Shown: positions 1 to 13,300 of the stretch, in pieces
How the letters are laid out: each line of letters opens with the position of its first letter
Numbering within the stretch: the stretch's first letter is position 1
NCBI RefSeq assembly: GCF_032854445.1
Contig: NC_088295.1
Location: 17,967,385-18,031,384 of the forward strand
DNA length: 64,000 nt
Origin: Liolophura sinensis
Lineage: Eukaryota; Mollusca; Polyplacophora; Chitonida; Chitonidae
Reading direction: 5' to 3'
Position numbers and translations under genes: made by a program
Notes under the pieces: model-generated
Told to the model about the DNA's origin: nothing
Databases searched by the model: none
Seen by the model: only the letters and a program-made list of their open reading frames with translations

Positions 1-518
1 GAATTTATATAACTTACATAAGCACGTGACAGGTTAGCTCACAATACTAACCATTCATTTGTAATAGGAATATACACCACAGATTATACTAAAAAAATTA
101 ATCTGTTACATTTAACAGAAATTCTGTTGTCTGAGTGATGCTAGAATGTATTCAATTGTTATAACACAATATTGTGTTACTTTCAACATATGATATCGTG
201 TTACAAAATCTTTAAGTTGAATTAACAGAATAGGTGTGTTATATTTAACAGAATAATCAGCTGCAATTACAGAATACATTCTAGCATCACTCAGATAACT
301 GACGAGCATTGTGCACACATGTTATATATATATAGAACGTACATGTATGTGAGAGCATGAGGTGTATTTTATATCTCGGTATATTTCTCTTTTTCCAAAA
401 GTGTGCTTTTAGCTTTTTGAATGAACCATGTACGCGGTCACTCTTTGAATCAGGAGTTATATGCACTAGCTGCATGGCTTACGTGTATAGTAAATGTTTT
501 ATGATATTACTAAGCATT

Positions 519-672
519 AGTGGGAAGGCCTGACAGCAACCTGCTGATGATCTTGGGTTTCCCCATGCAGCACTTTGCCCGGTTTCCTAACACCACAATG
601 CTGGCCGCCGTCGTACTTCATGTACGTGAAATATTCTTGAGTAAAGCCTAAAACACCAAATCAAATACATAA
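519..672 (+). repeat. 5'-truncated tRNA-derived SINE copy
   Basis: This matches the 3' two thirds of the SINE family found throughout the window. It has the gggaaggcctgacagcaacc start of the body, a GGTTTCCT...CACCA...AATGCTGGC core, the GAAATATTCTTGAGT segment and an AAACACCAAATCAAATA tail. The tRNA-like head is missing. Several substitutions suggest an old copy. Confidence 0.75.
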
Positions 673-2676
673 ATTAATATTAAGTATTAATTTACACGTA
701 AGCCTATACCTTGTATAATTTATATATACATGCATCCCTGAAAGGAAGGATTCTTTTCCTCATGGGACATATTGACAACAATAAATACATGAACCTGAAG
801 TTAGACAAAATTCATCAGGATCATAGATAAATAATCCTGATGATGACTAAATGAAGGCGAAATATTGATGTTTACCAATGTTCTCGGAGTGACCTGCGTA
901 CTTTACACTGAATTAAATCTTGTAAAGTATACACATTATTGCTTCTAGCATGCTTTACAATGCTTGTTGGAATATATAAAATACAGTAATACACAAAGCA
1001 TACTTCTGAGGAAATTGTCATGCATCTAGTACACTAATAAAACAAATGTTTATCATTTAAACATATCTCTGCAACAGATAATAAACGTGCTTAACAAATT
1101 ATTGCCTTTCAGTAAATATCGAACTCGTACCTATACTGTTTACAGCGTTAAAATGATTCCGTTTTATACATTTTAGGAAATTCATAAACTATTTTGAACG
1201 GTCACCATAATAAATGCTTACTTTTAATATGTTCAAGGTGTGTTTATTTTTCAAATACACGCGTATGTTTCATCAATATATTGATTTATTTTATAAATAC
1301 ATGCACTATTTTATAAATACTCACATTTATAGTCTAAATGCAATAATTTATGGAGTAAATTGAATGGGTTTATTGCTTAAACGAAGTGATTTAATGTTTT
1401 CAATGTATATGACCAACATTGAAAAGCGGTCTTATTATCAGTTGTTGGATAAACATGTTTAGTGTTTAAGTATTAAACATATTACAATTAAACATTAAGC
1501 ACGTTTATTATCTGTTGAAAAGAGATGTTTAAATGTTAAACATTTGTTTTCTCAGTGTATTGATGAGTAATTGTAGGCCTATCATATTGATTTGGGACGC
1601 CTGTTGCATCAGATATACGAAATAATCAGAAATAATTGGATTACAAGATTACATGCATATACGTATACGTATATACTCAGTGTAAATTAACTCTCTCTTT
1701 CTTTTCTTTTTTAAATTCACGTGTGCAACACATGTTATCGTATATATAGTATTCATGGCGTCGCCCTCCAAGTGGGATATGCTCGATAAGAAATGAGAAC
1801 ATAATGTTATGTATACAAGTTGACCGTATAAAGGTAACACTATGTTGTATATATGGTATGGTTATAACTGCAATATTCTGCCATATATATGTAATCTGTA
1901 GAATGTACAGCAAGACCACGCCCACTGTGTGTGATTTCGTGTCTTTAAGTCGGAATTGGTCTTTCTGGTCACGCATCCAGCCTTCACTTGAACCGTGTAG
2001 GTATAAACCTCCATTATGTGGACATACGTTATCGTAAGGTTAGCGGCAGGGTAATGAAACCTTTTCACACCGCTGGGTTTTTTGGCACGAAGGCCGTGTT
2101 GGGTTTCTTCCCTCCGCGGTGTGTTCTCAGATGGCCTTTGCCCCAATGGACCGCTTCACCTGGTGTTCATGTCGCACAACTCCGCCCTTCCATATAACAC
2201 TATCACTTTATCATGGTGCACTTCGACTTTCTCCAGAAAGATAGCAGCACGGTGTGATTATGTTGAACACCTTAGTCAGGTGACTAACTGAACCAACATC
2301 GTTCACTGACCTGATCGCTCAACTTGATCCTAACACACTTTTGAACTAATGCAAAGGTTTAGAAAATATCACTATTTTTAAGTGTTAAAATGATACAGCT
2401 TGTAAAATGTATTTAATATCTGAGTGCCTAAGTTTTAAGCTGCATATAATGACTGTTTGTAAATGAAGTTCAAAACTTTTTAAATGTTAAAATTATAATC
2501 CGCATCATGAAGATTCGGAACACAACGTTTTAAGTGTTAATCTGAGATTAAGACAGTGTTAGATTGCAACATTTGCATAACGCATTCAATTCTAACATAT
2601 TCACTTGGTGCATGTATATATGCACTGCCAAAATGCCAACATCCTTAAAGAAAGGCCGATTTCTTGCAGTTTTATT

Positions 2677-2791
2677 TTTTTATTTATTTGATTGGTGTTT
2701 CAAGCCGTACTCAAAAATATTCCACTTACACAAGAAGGCAGTCAGCGTTATAATGGAAGGAAACCGGGCAGGGTATGGGGGAACCCATCAT
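2677..2791 (-). repeat. Truncated SINE copy, reverse orientation
   Basis: Read on the minus strand this is the 3' end of the common SINE. On the plus strand it runs from TTTATTTATTTGATTGGTGTTT through a diverged GCCGTACTCAAAAATATTCCACTTA segment to GGAAACCGGGCAGGG. The head is absent, and the sequence is diverged from the full copies near 18 and 20 kb. Confidence 0.75.
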
Positions 2792-3509
2792 TTCAGTTTT
2801 ACACGAGTGTGCATAAAGAAGTGTGCATATACATTCCTTAATGATAAACCTCACATGTGTTAATCTTTTCCCGCCTCAAATTTAATATTGCATGCACTGT
2901 CATGTTTATTGTATACATAACAAACAACCTAGATTTTAGTATATATATACAGTGCAAACAATGGACATGAATTATAAAAACAGACGCCCATGGTATATTT
3001 TGAGCAGATATTAAATCGAGTCTACATACATACAACTTCGGCTGATGCATTTGGCGACATAAGACGTAAGATTTCTTACATGGAGATCTGTGTCTATGCA
3101 AGACACGTCTGAAGTCGTGATATTTGTAAATATTGTGATGTCTATATATATAACTTGTATAACAACTTACTTAGATGCATGTCCACTTAAGTCTGTATAT
3201 CCGACAATGCAGAACCATTTTGTGCGCCTTTTACACGTCAAATCATATGCAAGTCAAGACGTCAAACTGCGTAAATGGTCCCAATAACGACGTTGAACGC
3301 TTATTCTATAACCATACATACCAACAATCAATGAGAGCGGGGAAACCCGAGAAGTTCTCTACCAAGACCAGGCACCTCGTGCATGAGGTTATTTGGAAGG
3401 AGTGCATACACCTTGTGCCCTAGAACTTTTTCTCAACTGCATTGTACAGAGAATTATTAGTTCATTGCATATAGGTAAATAATGACCGGTGGGCTATATA
3501 TAGACGACG

Positions 3510-3660
<151 letters not shown>

Positions 3661-6600
3661 GAAACCAGTTAAACTAGACCTGAATTTCAGTTACATCAAC
3701 AAAAGGTGCTTTCTGCATGCACGCGAGTATACATGTGCACAAACTCATAGAGTGGCAAAATGTTTGCCAACGTTTTACATCGCAAAACATTGCTTCTCAT
3801 AGTTTCTTTGGTATTGATTTAAACAACGTTACAAACGTGAATATAGGCGAAAGTCTGAACCTCGTTCGCCATTTCTGTTGTACGCTGGCTTCACCTTTGG
3901 TCTAAATCATCTCCTTAATTCACACCGCATTAAAACCACTCTCACACTCTCTCTATTTACCCGTCCACAATTTTGACATTTAAATTGTAAGACAGAAGAT
4001 ATTGTGAATTTCAGAGCGCAGAGTTTTGTCAGGTATGTATTTGGCGAGGTGCGGGATTGTCTGCTCGATTTCCTCTGCCAATTTACATGACTACAGTATA
4101 TAGTATATGAGTGCAATATTCGCAAAATCTCAGAAAAACGGAGATCGTTGTCTACATGGATAAAGAAAATTTTACTTGAAATGTTGCTTTGTCTATCATG
4201 TTGCGTAATATCCGAAACCTGTATATACAAATGCTTGGGATCTTCATATAGTTAAACTAGCCTGCAGCCTTAGTCCTAAATTCTTCCACACGTTTCTCAG
4301 AGAAACACATCATACAAGTTTGTACATGTGTTAATTTGGGCTCGCCCACTTTATGAGAAGATCCGCTAAAATAATCCAGATAGTAGTTTCGAGTTGTGCA
4401 TCAGTATACATACATAAATATAATGGATCATATACGCGGGACGGACAAATTAAAGCACATGGCGACTAATGCTACTTGCCATCTTCACAACAAGAAGACG
4501 ATAAAGCAGAATATTCCATATACAGTTCCATTTTTTGTACAGGCCTATGAATACTTTGTCTAAGTTTTCGACATGAAACTATGCTCGAGCCCAAGGAAGT
4601 TTCAGGTGTCACAAATTATTATCATCAGAATTTGCCTCGGCTATACATACAAGTGAATATACATGTTGCAGTGCAAAACCATTTTGCAATGGTTACATTC
4701 TGTATAAACTTGCCCCGAGGTCACACTGAATTAATTTTCACCCACAGAGTTAGTCATCATTCAATTAAGTATATACAAAATGCCAACAATGCGTATAAAG
4801 GGTGTCCAATCTTCCAAGTCAGAAGGTTTTAAATCTTTCGTTGTTTCACTTTAAAATACATCGTGTATAACCTATGTTTATAGCACAGCCCTTTGATTCG
4901 ATCCACTTTATATGCATTTATACGTCTTTAACAGTGTCATACATGCGGTATATGGAAGTTTGCCCCTTCCTCAATTTACCAGCAGAAAATATATATAGCT
5001 CTCATGCATATATGCAACCATGCGCCTCAGTATACAGTGTGTCGATATACAAGAGGTACACATGTATACATTCAGGATATGGCGTGTACAACCTTAGGTC
5101 CACATATACATGTAAATCATTAATTTATCCGAAGATGGAGGAACATGTTTTTACAGAATTCATAAAGCATTTACAAAACTGATATTAACTGAACATCGAA
5201 CTTGCAATGAGAAAACGATACATGCAAATCACGATTCCTGCAGCTCGTGCTTTTTTACTCTCTGTACTTAGTTCTACATGTGTATACATGTACATGCATT
5301 ATACCATGCACTAGTTATTAAATGCATGCAGGTCACATGCATACGTCTTCTGTAATCCAGAAGAACTATAGTATATGCAAACATTTTGTACAAAAAAAAT
5401 CATATGGTTGGTCACTGCGTATGTGTCTGGTGTTACATATAAAACAGAACATGTATAATCATGCAGAGTTCATAAATTATTGTAAAACTGTGAAAAATAA
5501 GCCAATAAACACTGATGGTTAGATGACAAGCTTACTTGAGGCTTTAAAAGAAAACAACAAAAATCATTCATTTATATTATTTATACAGGAACATCATAAA
5601 AATATTTATATGCAGCCATTATATAGGTATTTATATGTGCATACTATCGATGTAAAATATTGGCCGCCGTCGTAGATATACACACTGAAGTGAAAACTGA
5701 AATATGTTCCTTCGCCATCATGATGATACATGTATATACGGAACCGTAAAAGTGACATGGTGGAAACAAAATTTTTGGAAGGGACAAAAAATGCATGGTG
5801 AAAAAAAAATTGTTTCAAAGAGGAAAAAGAATTGGGGGAAGAGAAATAAAAAATCACATGAAGGAAAAACATTTGTGTACAGAAAATTTTTTTTACCCCC
5901 CGACGGGAGCCCCTAGTCTAAAAGTCGGTGCCCGGCTTAATAGGCCAAGTCACAGGTCGTTTGCCATCAACAGCCAAATTGGCTGCCACAGACGAGCATC
6001 TATCACTAATATATAACTACATATTTTGACTATGGTCTTACCATGAGATAAATAACTTGTATTTTAAACTAAAAAAAGGCAATCACAGGATTGCAATAGG
6101 CCTGATCGACTACACAGGTCAATTCCACTGTTTAAAAACATACCGTTCTCAGATGTTCCGCTGCAGTGCTTGTGAACTATACATGTACCTGTACGTCTTC
6201 GCTTGACAAGCAGAACTACGTCTATACAGAAACAGTTGCGCAGTAAAAGAACAAAAGAGTACACCGCTATAGACTGACTTGTTTTACGCTCACAATGCAT
6301 TTCCCATTATCAATGAGACAGCTTATTAATAAACAGATTTCAAGAGACATATATGGACTAAATGAAAATAAAATATAAAAAACAGCATGCCACAGCTGAC
6401 TTCTTTCAATCTCAACTGCAACAGCTGGATGTAAAACAGCATTCGAATAGGTGTACTTATTCAGCCTGGGTGGAACTAAGGCGAGGTATATGTATGCGTT
6501 ATGTAGGCCATAACTTTGCGTCACATATGGACATGTATGAAGACGGCGACGATATGTTGGAATCTTACCGTTTATACGAGTGTATTATTTGGTTGAATGG

Positions 6601-7228
6601 TTACTGTATGAATAATAACACACGACTGTGCGAGGTTATACCGCTATAAATCGAGATCGTGTTGCATATGTTGCACTGTTTTGCATATATGATTGGTCAG
6701 TTAAGTTTTCGAAGCGAAAAAAACACTGTTTTTCTTCCAAACACTTGTTTTTCTGAGCAAAGAGCTCAGAAGAAACTCACGACCACCCACAGCTCATCAT
6801 TATAATAAAACTGCATGCCGGGCGTCTGGTGACATGTAAAAGAAGATCAAATTACACAGATTTAAGGCTGACCCATATATATACACCACTGTAACTTACA
6901 CTAGTGACAATAAAAGCCATTTGTTAGGATAATGAAACCATTTCTCACGGGAGTAGGTATACGACTATACATGTTATCGGGAAATGTATGGTCAAGGGAC
7001 TTTACTCTGGTACGCCTGTTGACAACTGTGACGCACCTTATACATATTCATGAGCTGGCAGGCAGTTTGCGGGACGGCGAGAAACTTCAAACAGATCGGC
7101 GGTCGCACTGCTGCCGGAGTGGATCGGTCTCGCTGGCTTGTGTTCGTACCCACATCACCACCTAGCAATGTTACACCGCTGAAGTTAACTGTCCTGTCCT
7201 AATAGTCAGTGTTGTATATAGGATCGAG

Positions 7229-7392
7229 ATGGCGGAGAGATACCACCGAGCTGCCAGAGACGGCAATTTGGACATTTTACGGGAGGCTTCACGAAAAGAT
7301 TGTAACAAACTTGACGAAGATGGCATGACACCGACGGCATGGGCCGCCCATGACGGCAACTTACAGGCGCTGAGAATGATCATCGGCCGCGG
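7229..7392 (+). CDS. USH1G: SANS coding exon 1
   Basis: This exon encodes residues 1-54 plus two bases of codon 55. It begins [17 protein letters not shown], close to the human SANS N-terminus, and covers ankyrin repeat 1 and most of repeat 2. It ends CGCGG before a GTAAGT donor at 7393. Read unspliced, the frame stops at once at that donor (TAA at 7394). The open frame alone is under 60 codons, so it is easily missed without its partner exon 23.6 kb downstream. Confidence 0.93.
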
Positions 7393-10300
7393 GTAAGTGA
7401 TCGGGCTGCCTAACTAAAGCCAGGGGGAGGGGAAGTCGTCGGGAGGCTGAGGTATTAGATTTATACCTGAGCCATGTTGATTTACCTGACAGGTAAGACC
7501 AGGTAAAAAACTCCATCCGATCGGTGTGTGAGAAATCCGCCTGGCAGCAAACATACAGAAGCAACATTTAAAAGAAGCGTTTTTGTGTTAAGTGTTAAGA
7601 GATGCAGCATAAAAATATACAGATATGGACCGAACCATGCACTGTCTATATCTCTAGGCTATATGCAGTCAGAATGTGTGTGTATATGAGGTTAAGTTTA
7701 CAGCCATATGAAAAGCAATAAATAATGAAATTAATTAACAGACACAAGTATTTATGGTGAATTAAACATATCTCTAAAACATTGTCTGTCTTTTGAATTT
7801 TGTTTAATCAGAAGTCATTTTGTGTGGTCGTGGACTATAAATCGCAAAATGCTGCAATGCAGGGTCAACATACATGCATGTATCTGAGCTTATAAATGAA
7901 CGAGTATGTGTTGTATACATTTAAGTATCAGTTACACCCACACAAACTTAAAGATGGAAATAGATATTGCAGGTAAATGTTATGTTGAATAGATATATGT
8001 ACTTGAACAAAAGATGATTTAGTCAGTATGTCAACTACCCTTAAGTATGGGGGCAGGATGGTGTTAGACTTGAAACAGTGTGTGTGTGAGTCTGGACACT
8101 AGGAGAGCAGTGGTGTGTGACAGTCAACCAGATGGTGTTTGTCACCTCTACCCCCCCCCCCCCCTCCCCCCAAAATATATATACACTCCTGTCTCCCATC
8201 AATCTCCATCTACATGTGCCCCATTAACCCCAATTCCTTTATTTTTGTGATGTCAAGAACAAAAAGTGTCCCAGTTTTAATCCATTTGTATCTTTTGAAA
8301 CTTAAAAGCATTGCAACCGCAGATGAAAAGTTATGACAAAGCTATGCCATTGCTACAAGACTGTTTTTGCTTTCTTGCATGTCATAAACCATTAGCTGTT
8401 TACATTGTTACCCTGTGTTGCTGTCTGGCATATGACTTTACATTGAGAAATATACCTGGGAGGTACGTAGCAGGTGTTGGGTTCTAAGGCAAGGTAATTG
8501 GCTACCACGAGACATGTTACCCATATAGACATATAGCCACCAATCTGCTTACAGGAGACATATGTTACCTCTAAGTACATCTTGGCTGAACAATAGTATG
8601 AGTGTTCTTTATATTCACATGTATATGTACTTAGTTACCTGCTGTATAATGAACACACTGATATTGGTTTTGATATATTTAGTACCTTGCAGTGTACATT
8701 TTACATGTTTAGTATTCCGATAGCATCATGGAACAGAAACTCCAGTCAGTGCTTCCCATGTTGCACCTTCTGCTGAAGCTATGGAATATTAGATAGACAA
8801 TTTATAGCGTGCTTTATCAGCAGATGTAGAAAGAACAGGTTAATTTGTTCATTAATACTTGTGTTGATCTGAGGGTTGAAGTTAAATTTTTGACTTTCAT
8901 TTGAAGGAGTTTTTTCTTAGCTAGAAAAGAACCCTGAATCTTTTAACAGTGTTTTCATGCTGTGTACTTTATTACTATCTCTGTGAAAATATTATCTGAT
9001 TACACAGCAGATGATTTGTATCTCATTTTTAAAAAATGACCAGATGCACGATTTACAGACGGTTTTGAAAAAGGTAAACCAGCATATATGGCTAGGTTAA
9101 AAATACTATGTTATGAAAGGACAAAATCTTAAAAATGAAACTTATGTGAATCTTTGTTATGATGGGAAGCTGTTTACAACTTCAAAGTCCTTTTAAGGAC
9201 ATCTCCTTAGACTTTACACTGAAGTCAGAAGAGGTTCATCCAGATAAGTGATATGGGTGGAGGTTTGTGTCCCTGCCCTGGTGACTAGGTTTACTGATCA
9301 AACCATGTAAGGCGGCTGTCGATCAATGTTGGGCTGGTCCATCCACTTTATCAGATTGTACAGTCAGGTGCCAGATGAAAATAGCCCTGTCAAGATATTC
9401 AGATACAGCCCAGTCTTTGTAGATTAGCCAGATTTTCATGTAAAACCACCAGATATCAGCAAAATCTCTGACACACATGGTAGTTTTTAGTGGTATAAAA
9501 CCTTTGATATGTGACAGTTGTCTGTCATCTTCAAAGATTCACTTGGTATGCATCTCTCTGTGCCTGATAGGTTTGGTTGTGTTTTCATTTTACAACAACT
9601 GAACAGACTTACAGGGAGAATAACTGATGTGTTGTTGATGAAGCTATATGGGATTGAGAGATGAATAAAACAGTCTGTATTTCAGGGGTTAATAATTTAA
9701 CATATAGAAGATACGTGTGTATTCCCTCTCAGCGGATAAAGCTCCTTTGTGATTAAAACTGTAATTTAAGAGTCTCTTATCAAAACCAGGGTAAGGTTTG
9801 TCAGCAACCTGCAGATGGTTGTGGGTTTTCCCACGGTTCTGCCCAGTTTCCTCCCACCATAATTGTATAAGCGAAGTATTCTTGAGAATGGTGTAAAATA
9901 CCTATCAAATAAATCAATAAATATTACTAAAACAAATTTTGTAAGCTGTGACATGTACAAATAATAGTATACTACATGCGTTTGACTTTTAAATTTGCCC
10001 CTAAAATGAATTTGAAAGGCAAATAAAAGGTATAAAATATGAGGTTTGCTGTTTTTTTGATCCTACCTTTCAAACAAACCTCAAAACACCTTTCCAAAAT
10101 CAACAGAACACTCAGTATCAGGCCAAATGAGTGCCTTAGTCATGCCAGGCCAAAAGTTTATGTCATTTAGTACTGTCAGTGAATGTTAATGAGATCCGTG
10201 AAAAGGATGTGTAAATATAATCTGACAATCACAAATCATGCCCTTTATCAACCGTTATTTGCACAGATTTAGATGCCCTTTAATATTAGGATCTCTCTTT

Positions 10301-13300
10301 TGTGGTTTTACCTGTTTCATGTTTTTTTTTTCACAAAAGGAGAGCTATCTCAAAGACACCAAGACAAACACTTTGGCTTTCAACCTGATGGATCAGGCAT
10401 GGTCATAGGTAGATCAATGCTTACCAGCTTTAGATGGTTCAGGATTGAATGTTCTGAAATGTGGTTGGAATCTTGATCATGATTTATATCTGAAATGAAT
10501 AAAATGTTCATGAAGTTTATTATGTATGCATGAATGCAGTGTTTTAATATTGACGACAATGTGTGTGTGTGTTTGAACCTGTTTAATTGCTATATTTTAA
10601 ATAGCATTTGGTTGGTGTGTTTTTTTTTTCAAGCTTGTGGCTCATCAGCTTTTTTAGACCCTGTATTTTTAATTAGGTTCAAGTTTAGAACCTTCCTGCC
10701 ATTGGCTGGTTTATACTCTGGTTTGGATAGTAGATTTTCATATTAATTGTTCAGGGTCAAGTTTTTGAAGTGCCAGTGGTTGGTTTAGAATCTTGCTTAG
10801 ATCAGACATTTTCAAATGGGTGGCTGGATCAGTACTGTTGATTGGGGATGGTTTATCTGATCTAATGGAACCAAAGGTCATTGTAGTAGAAAGGTCATTC
10901 TGGATTGTGCCGAAGGTCATTGTAGTAGAAAGGTCATTCTGGATTGTACCAAAGGTCATTGTGGTAGAAAGGTCATTCTGGATTGTGCCAAAGGTCATTG
11001 TGGTAGAAATTTCATTCTGGATTGTACCAAAAGTCATTGTGGTTCAAAGGTTATTCTGAATTGTACCAAAGGTCATTGTGGCGGAAAGGTCATTCTGGAT
11101 TGTGCCAGAGGTCATTGTGTTAGAAGGTCATTCTGGATTGTACCCAAGGTCATTGTAGTAGAAAGGTTATTCTGGACTGTGCCAAAGGTCACTGTGGTAG
11201 AATTATGTGTAGGGATGTGCAGATTAGGTGTGGTCATTTGCTCAGAAATCCCTCTGGGCTTTGAAATTTGACATGATTGTAAGATTGAAAACAGTGGATC
11301 AGATTATTATGCTGAGTTATTCAGGGACAAGGATAGAAACAGACCTAAAGGCCACAGCAGTTTTTTGATGTGCTTGGCAATGCAATAAATATAATAAATT
11401 CTTGATAGGTCTTGGGATGTGCCATGAGTACGAATGATGCAACAGGGTTTAGGTGACATAAACAGAAACAGCTCAAGTAAACACAGGGATTTTATCTACA
11501 TTGAACTGCGATATCTCAGGTATGAGCATCATAGAGACAAAAAGTTATGCTTTTTAAACTTCATGTGGGATACTTTATCAATACAGGTATACATTTAGAA
11601 TGGTGGTGTCTTTCGCTTTAATGTTGAGGTGGCTCGTCCACTGAAATATCCTGGTTAGGATTGATTGAGGAAATTAGAATGAATATTAATTGTCTTAGAT
11701 TGTACATTGATAGTTCCAGTCTGTTACAATTGCTTCTTGACAATGTCTATGCACAAATGCTTTCCAAGCTAGATAAATTGACAAGTCAGTATCTAGAATG
11801 GTTAGTGTTTGTGAGCACAGTTTCTTCATTATCTTGTGGAGTGGTCAGCTGTGCTTTCTTGGTTATTGTGGACCTAAACCGGTAATTTTCAAAGTGTTTA
11901 AATCGAAGTGTTACTAATGAGATGTTTGCTTACACCTTTATTACAATACAGCTTCTATCAGATGAGATTACCTGTCCAGATATTGTCAATAAGAGAACTT
12001 GTATCAGGCTAATATATTATAGATGTGCTGTGGTCAGTGGAAGGCTGGTGTGCCTGTAGGCAATAACGAATACTTCCTCAATTAACTGGGGATCGATATT
12101 CAGCTGGGAGCAGCATGACCTTGTCGCTGTGATTTCTCTAGAGTTCAGCGAAAGTTAATACCTGGGACCCCTTCGTCATGGGACCTTGAACAACCTGTTT
12201 GTAGGGTAACAAGACCGATCAGCCATCAACAACTAAAGCCATTGTCTCCTGCCCTGGTCAAGCAAGGTGGTCATATCTGTGGGCACTGAATGGAGGCTAG
12301 CTCTTTCTTAGTGTGGCAATTAGCTATGAAATCTGGACATGTTCAATTTCCTTTTTTTTTCCCAGCCGGCTTAATAAAGAGAAAACAAACGAGTAAGAGA
12401 TTAGTGGTCTGCTGTGAAAAATCTGCCATGTTTTCTCTGTGTGGACTTTGAGTCAACAGTGGGAGGTATCAGAAATGGAGTTGTGCTGTGTGCATTCCTG
12501 CAGCGGTGGTTTATAGAGTTCAATATCTGATGGTGGGTGAGACTCAGACCTGTTTGTTTGAGGGACAGGCCTGGTTTTACTCAGGCTTTGTAAGGCTCTC
12601 CACTAGCTATTGCATACAGTGATATGACAGTGAAGTGAACTCCTAGTAACAGTGGTGTTCTGCACTTTGCTCTCACCGTGATAAGCCTGACTTCACAGCT
12701 ACATAACCAATACTTGGAACAGAAATAACTTTTTCACTAAAAGGTCCCTATTAACATGTACCAATCTAAAATGTGTTCACATTTAATAAAGTTTAACATC
12801 CATAAACATGCTTTAATTAGTTGACAGACAACGGAAGGCCATTTAGCTTGTATTGTCTTGACAGTGCTGTTCAGTGTAGAGCTAAGAGATTTTGTTGTCT
12901 TCCCACTTATGTGTCTTAGCTGACCTCAACACAGAAACACTTTGTACAGGGAACATATCCTCAGGGCTGGCACATCAATCAGAGCTGTTGATTAGCATTG
13001 TAGGTGTTTTTACCTGTATGATTTACCGGAGCAAATCTGGTAGATCACTATCACATGCAATCAGAGGGAGATTACCAACCCCATACCTGCAATGCTGAGC
13101 ACCTGTAGACTGATCAGTGGCCCCACCCAGCCTAACCCTAGGTAAATTATTGACCCTGGTGTAACTTTAAACCTAAATAGTGGTCACAACATGCAGTGCA
13201 GTGTTACCCGTGTCTTGCACTTAACCTCAAAATTATGTGCAGTAAAGCCAGCTGAGGTTGCAGATCGAATTACATACCTGAGAATGTCCTTTCCTCATTG

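Noticed and set aside
1862-2291. Cluster of overlapping 69-94 codon frames on both strands, slightly GC-richer
   Set aside because: No frame shows family similarity or consistent splice sites. It may be an unidentified repeat, but I see no second copy in the window.
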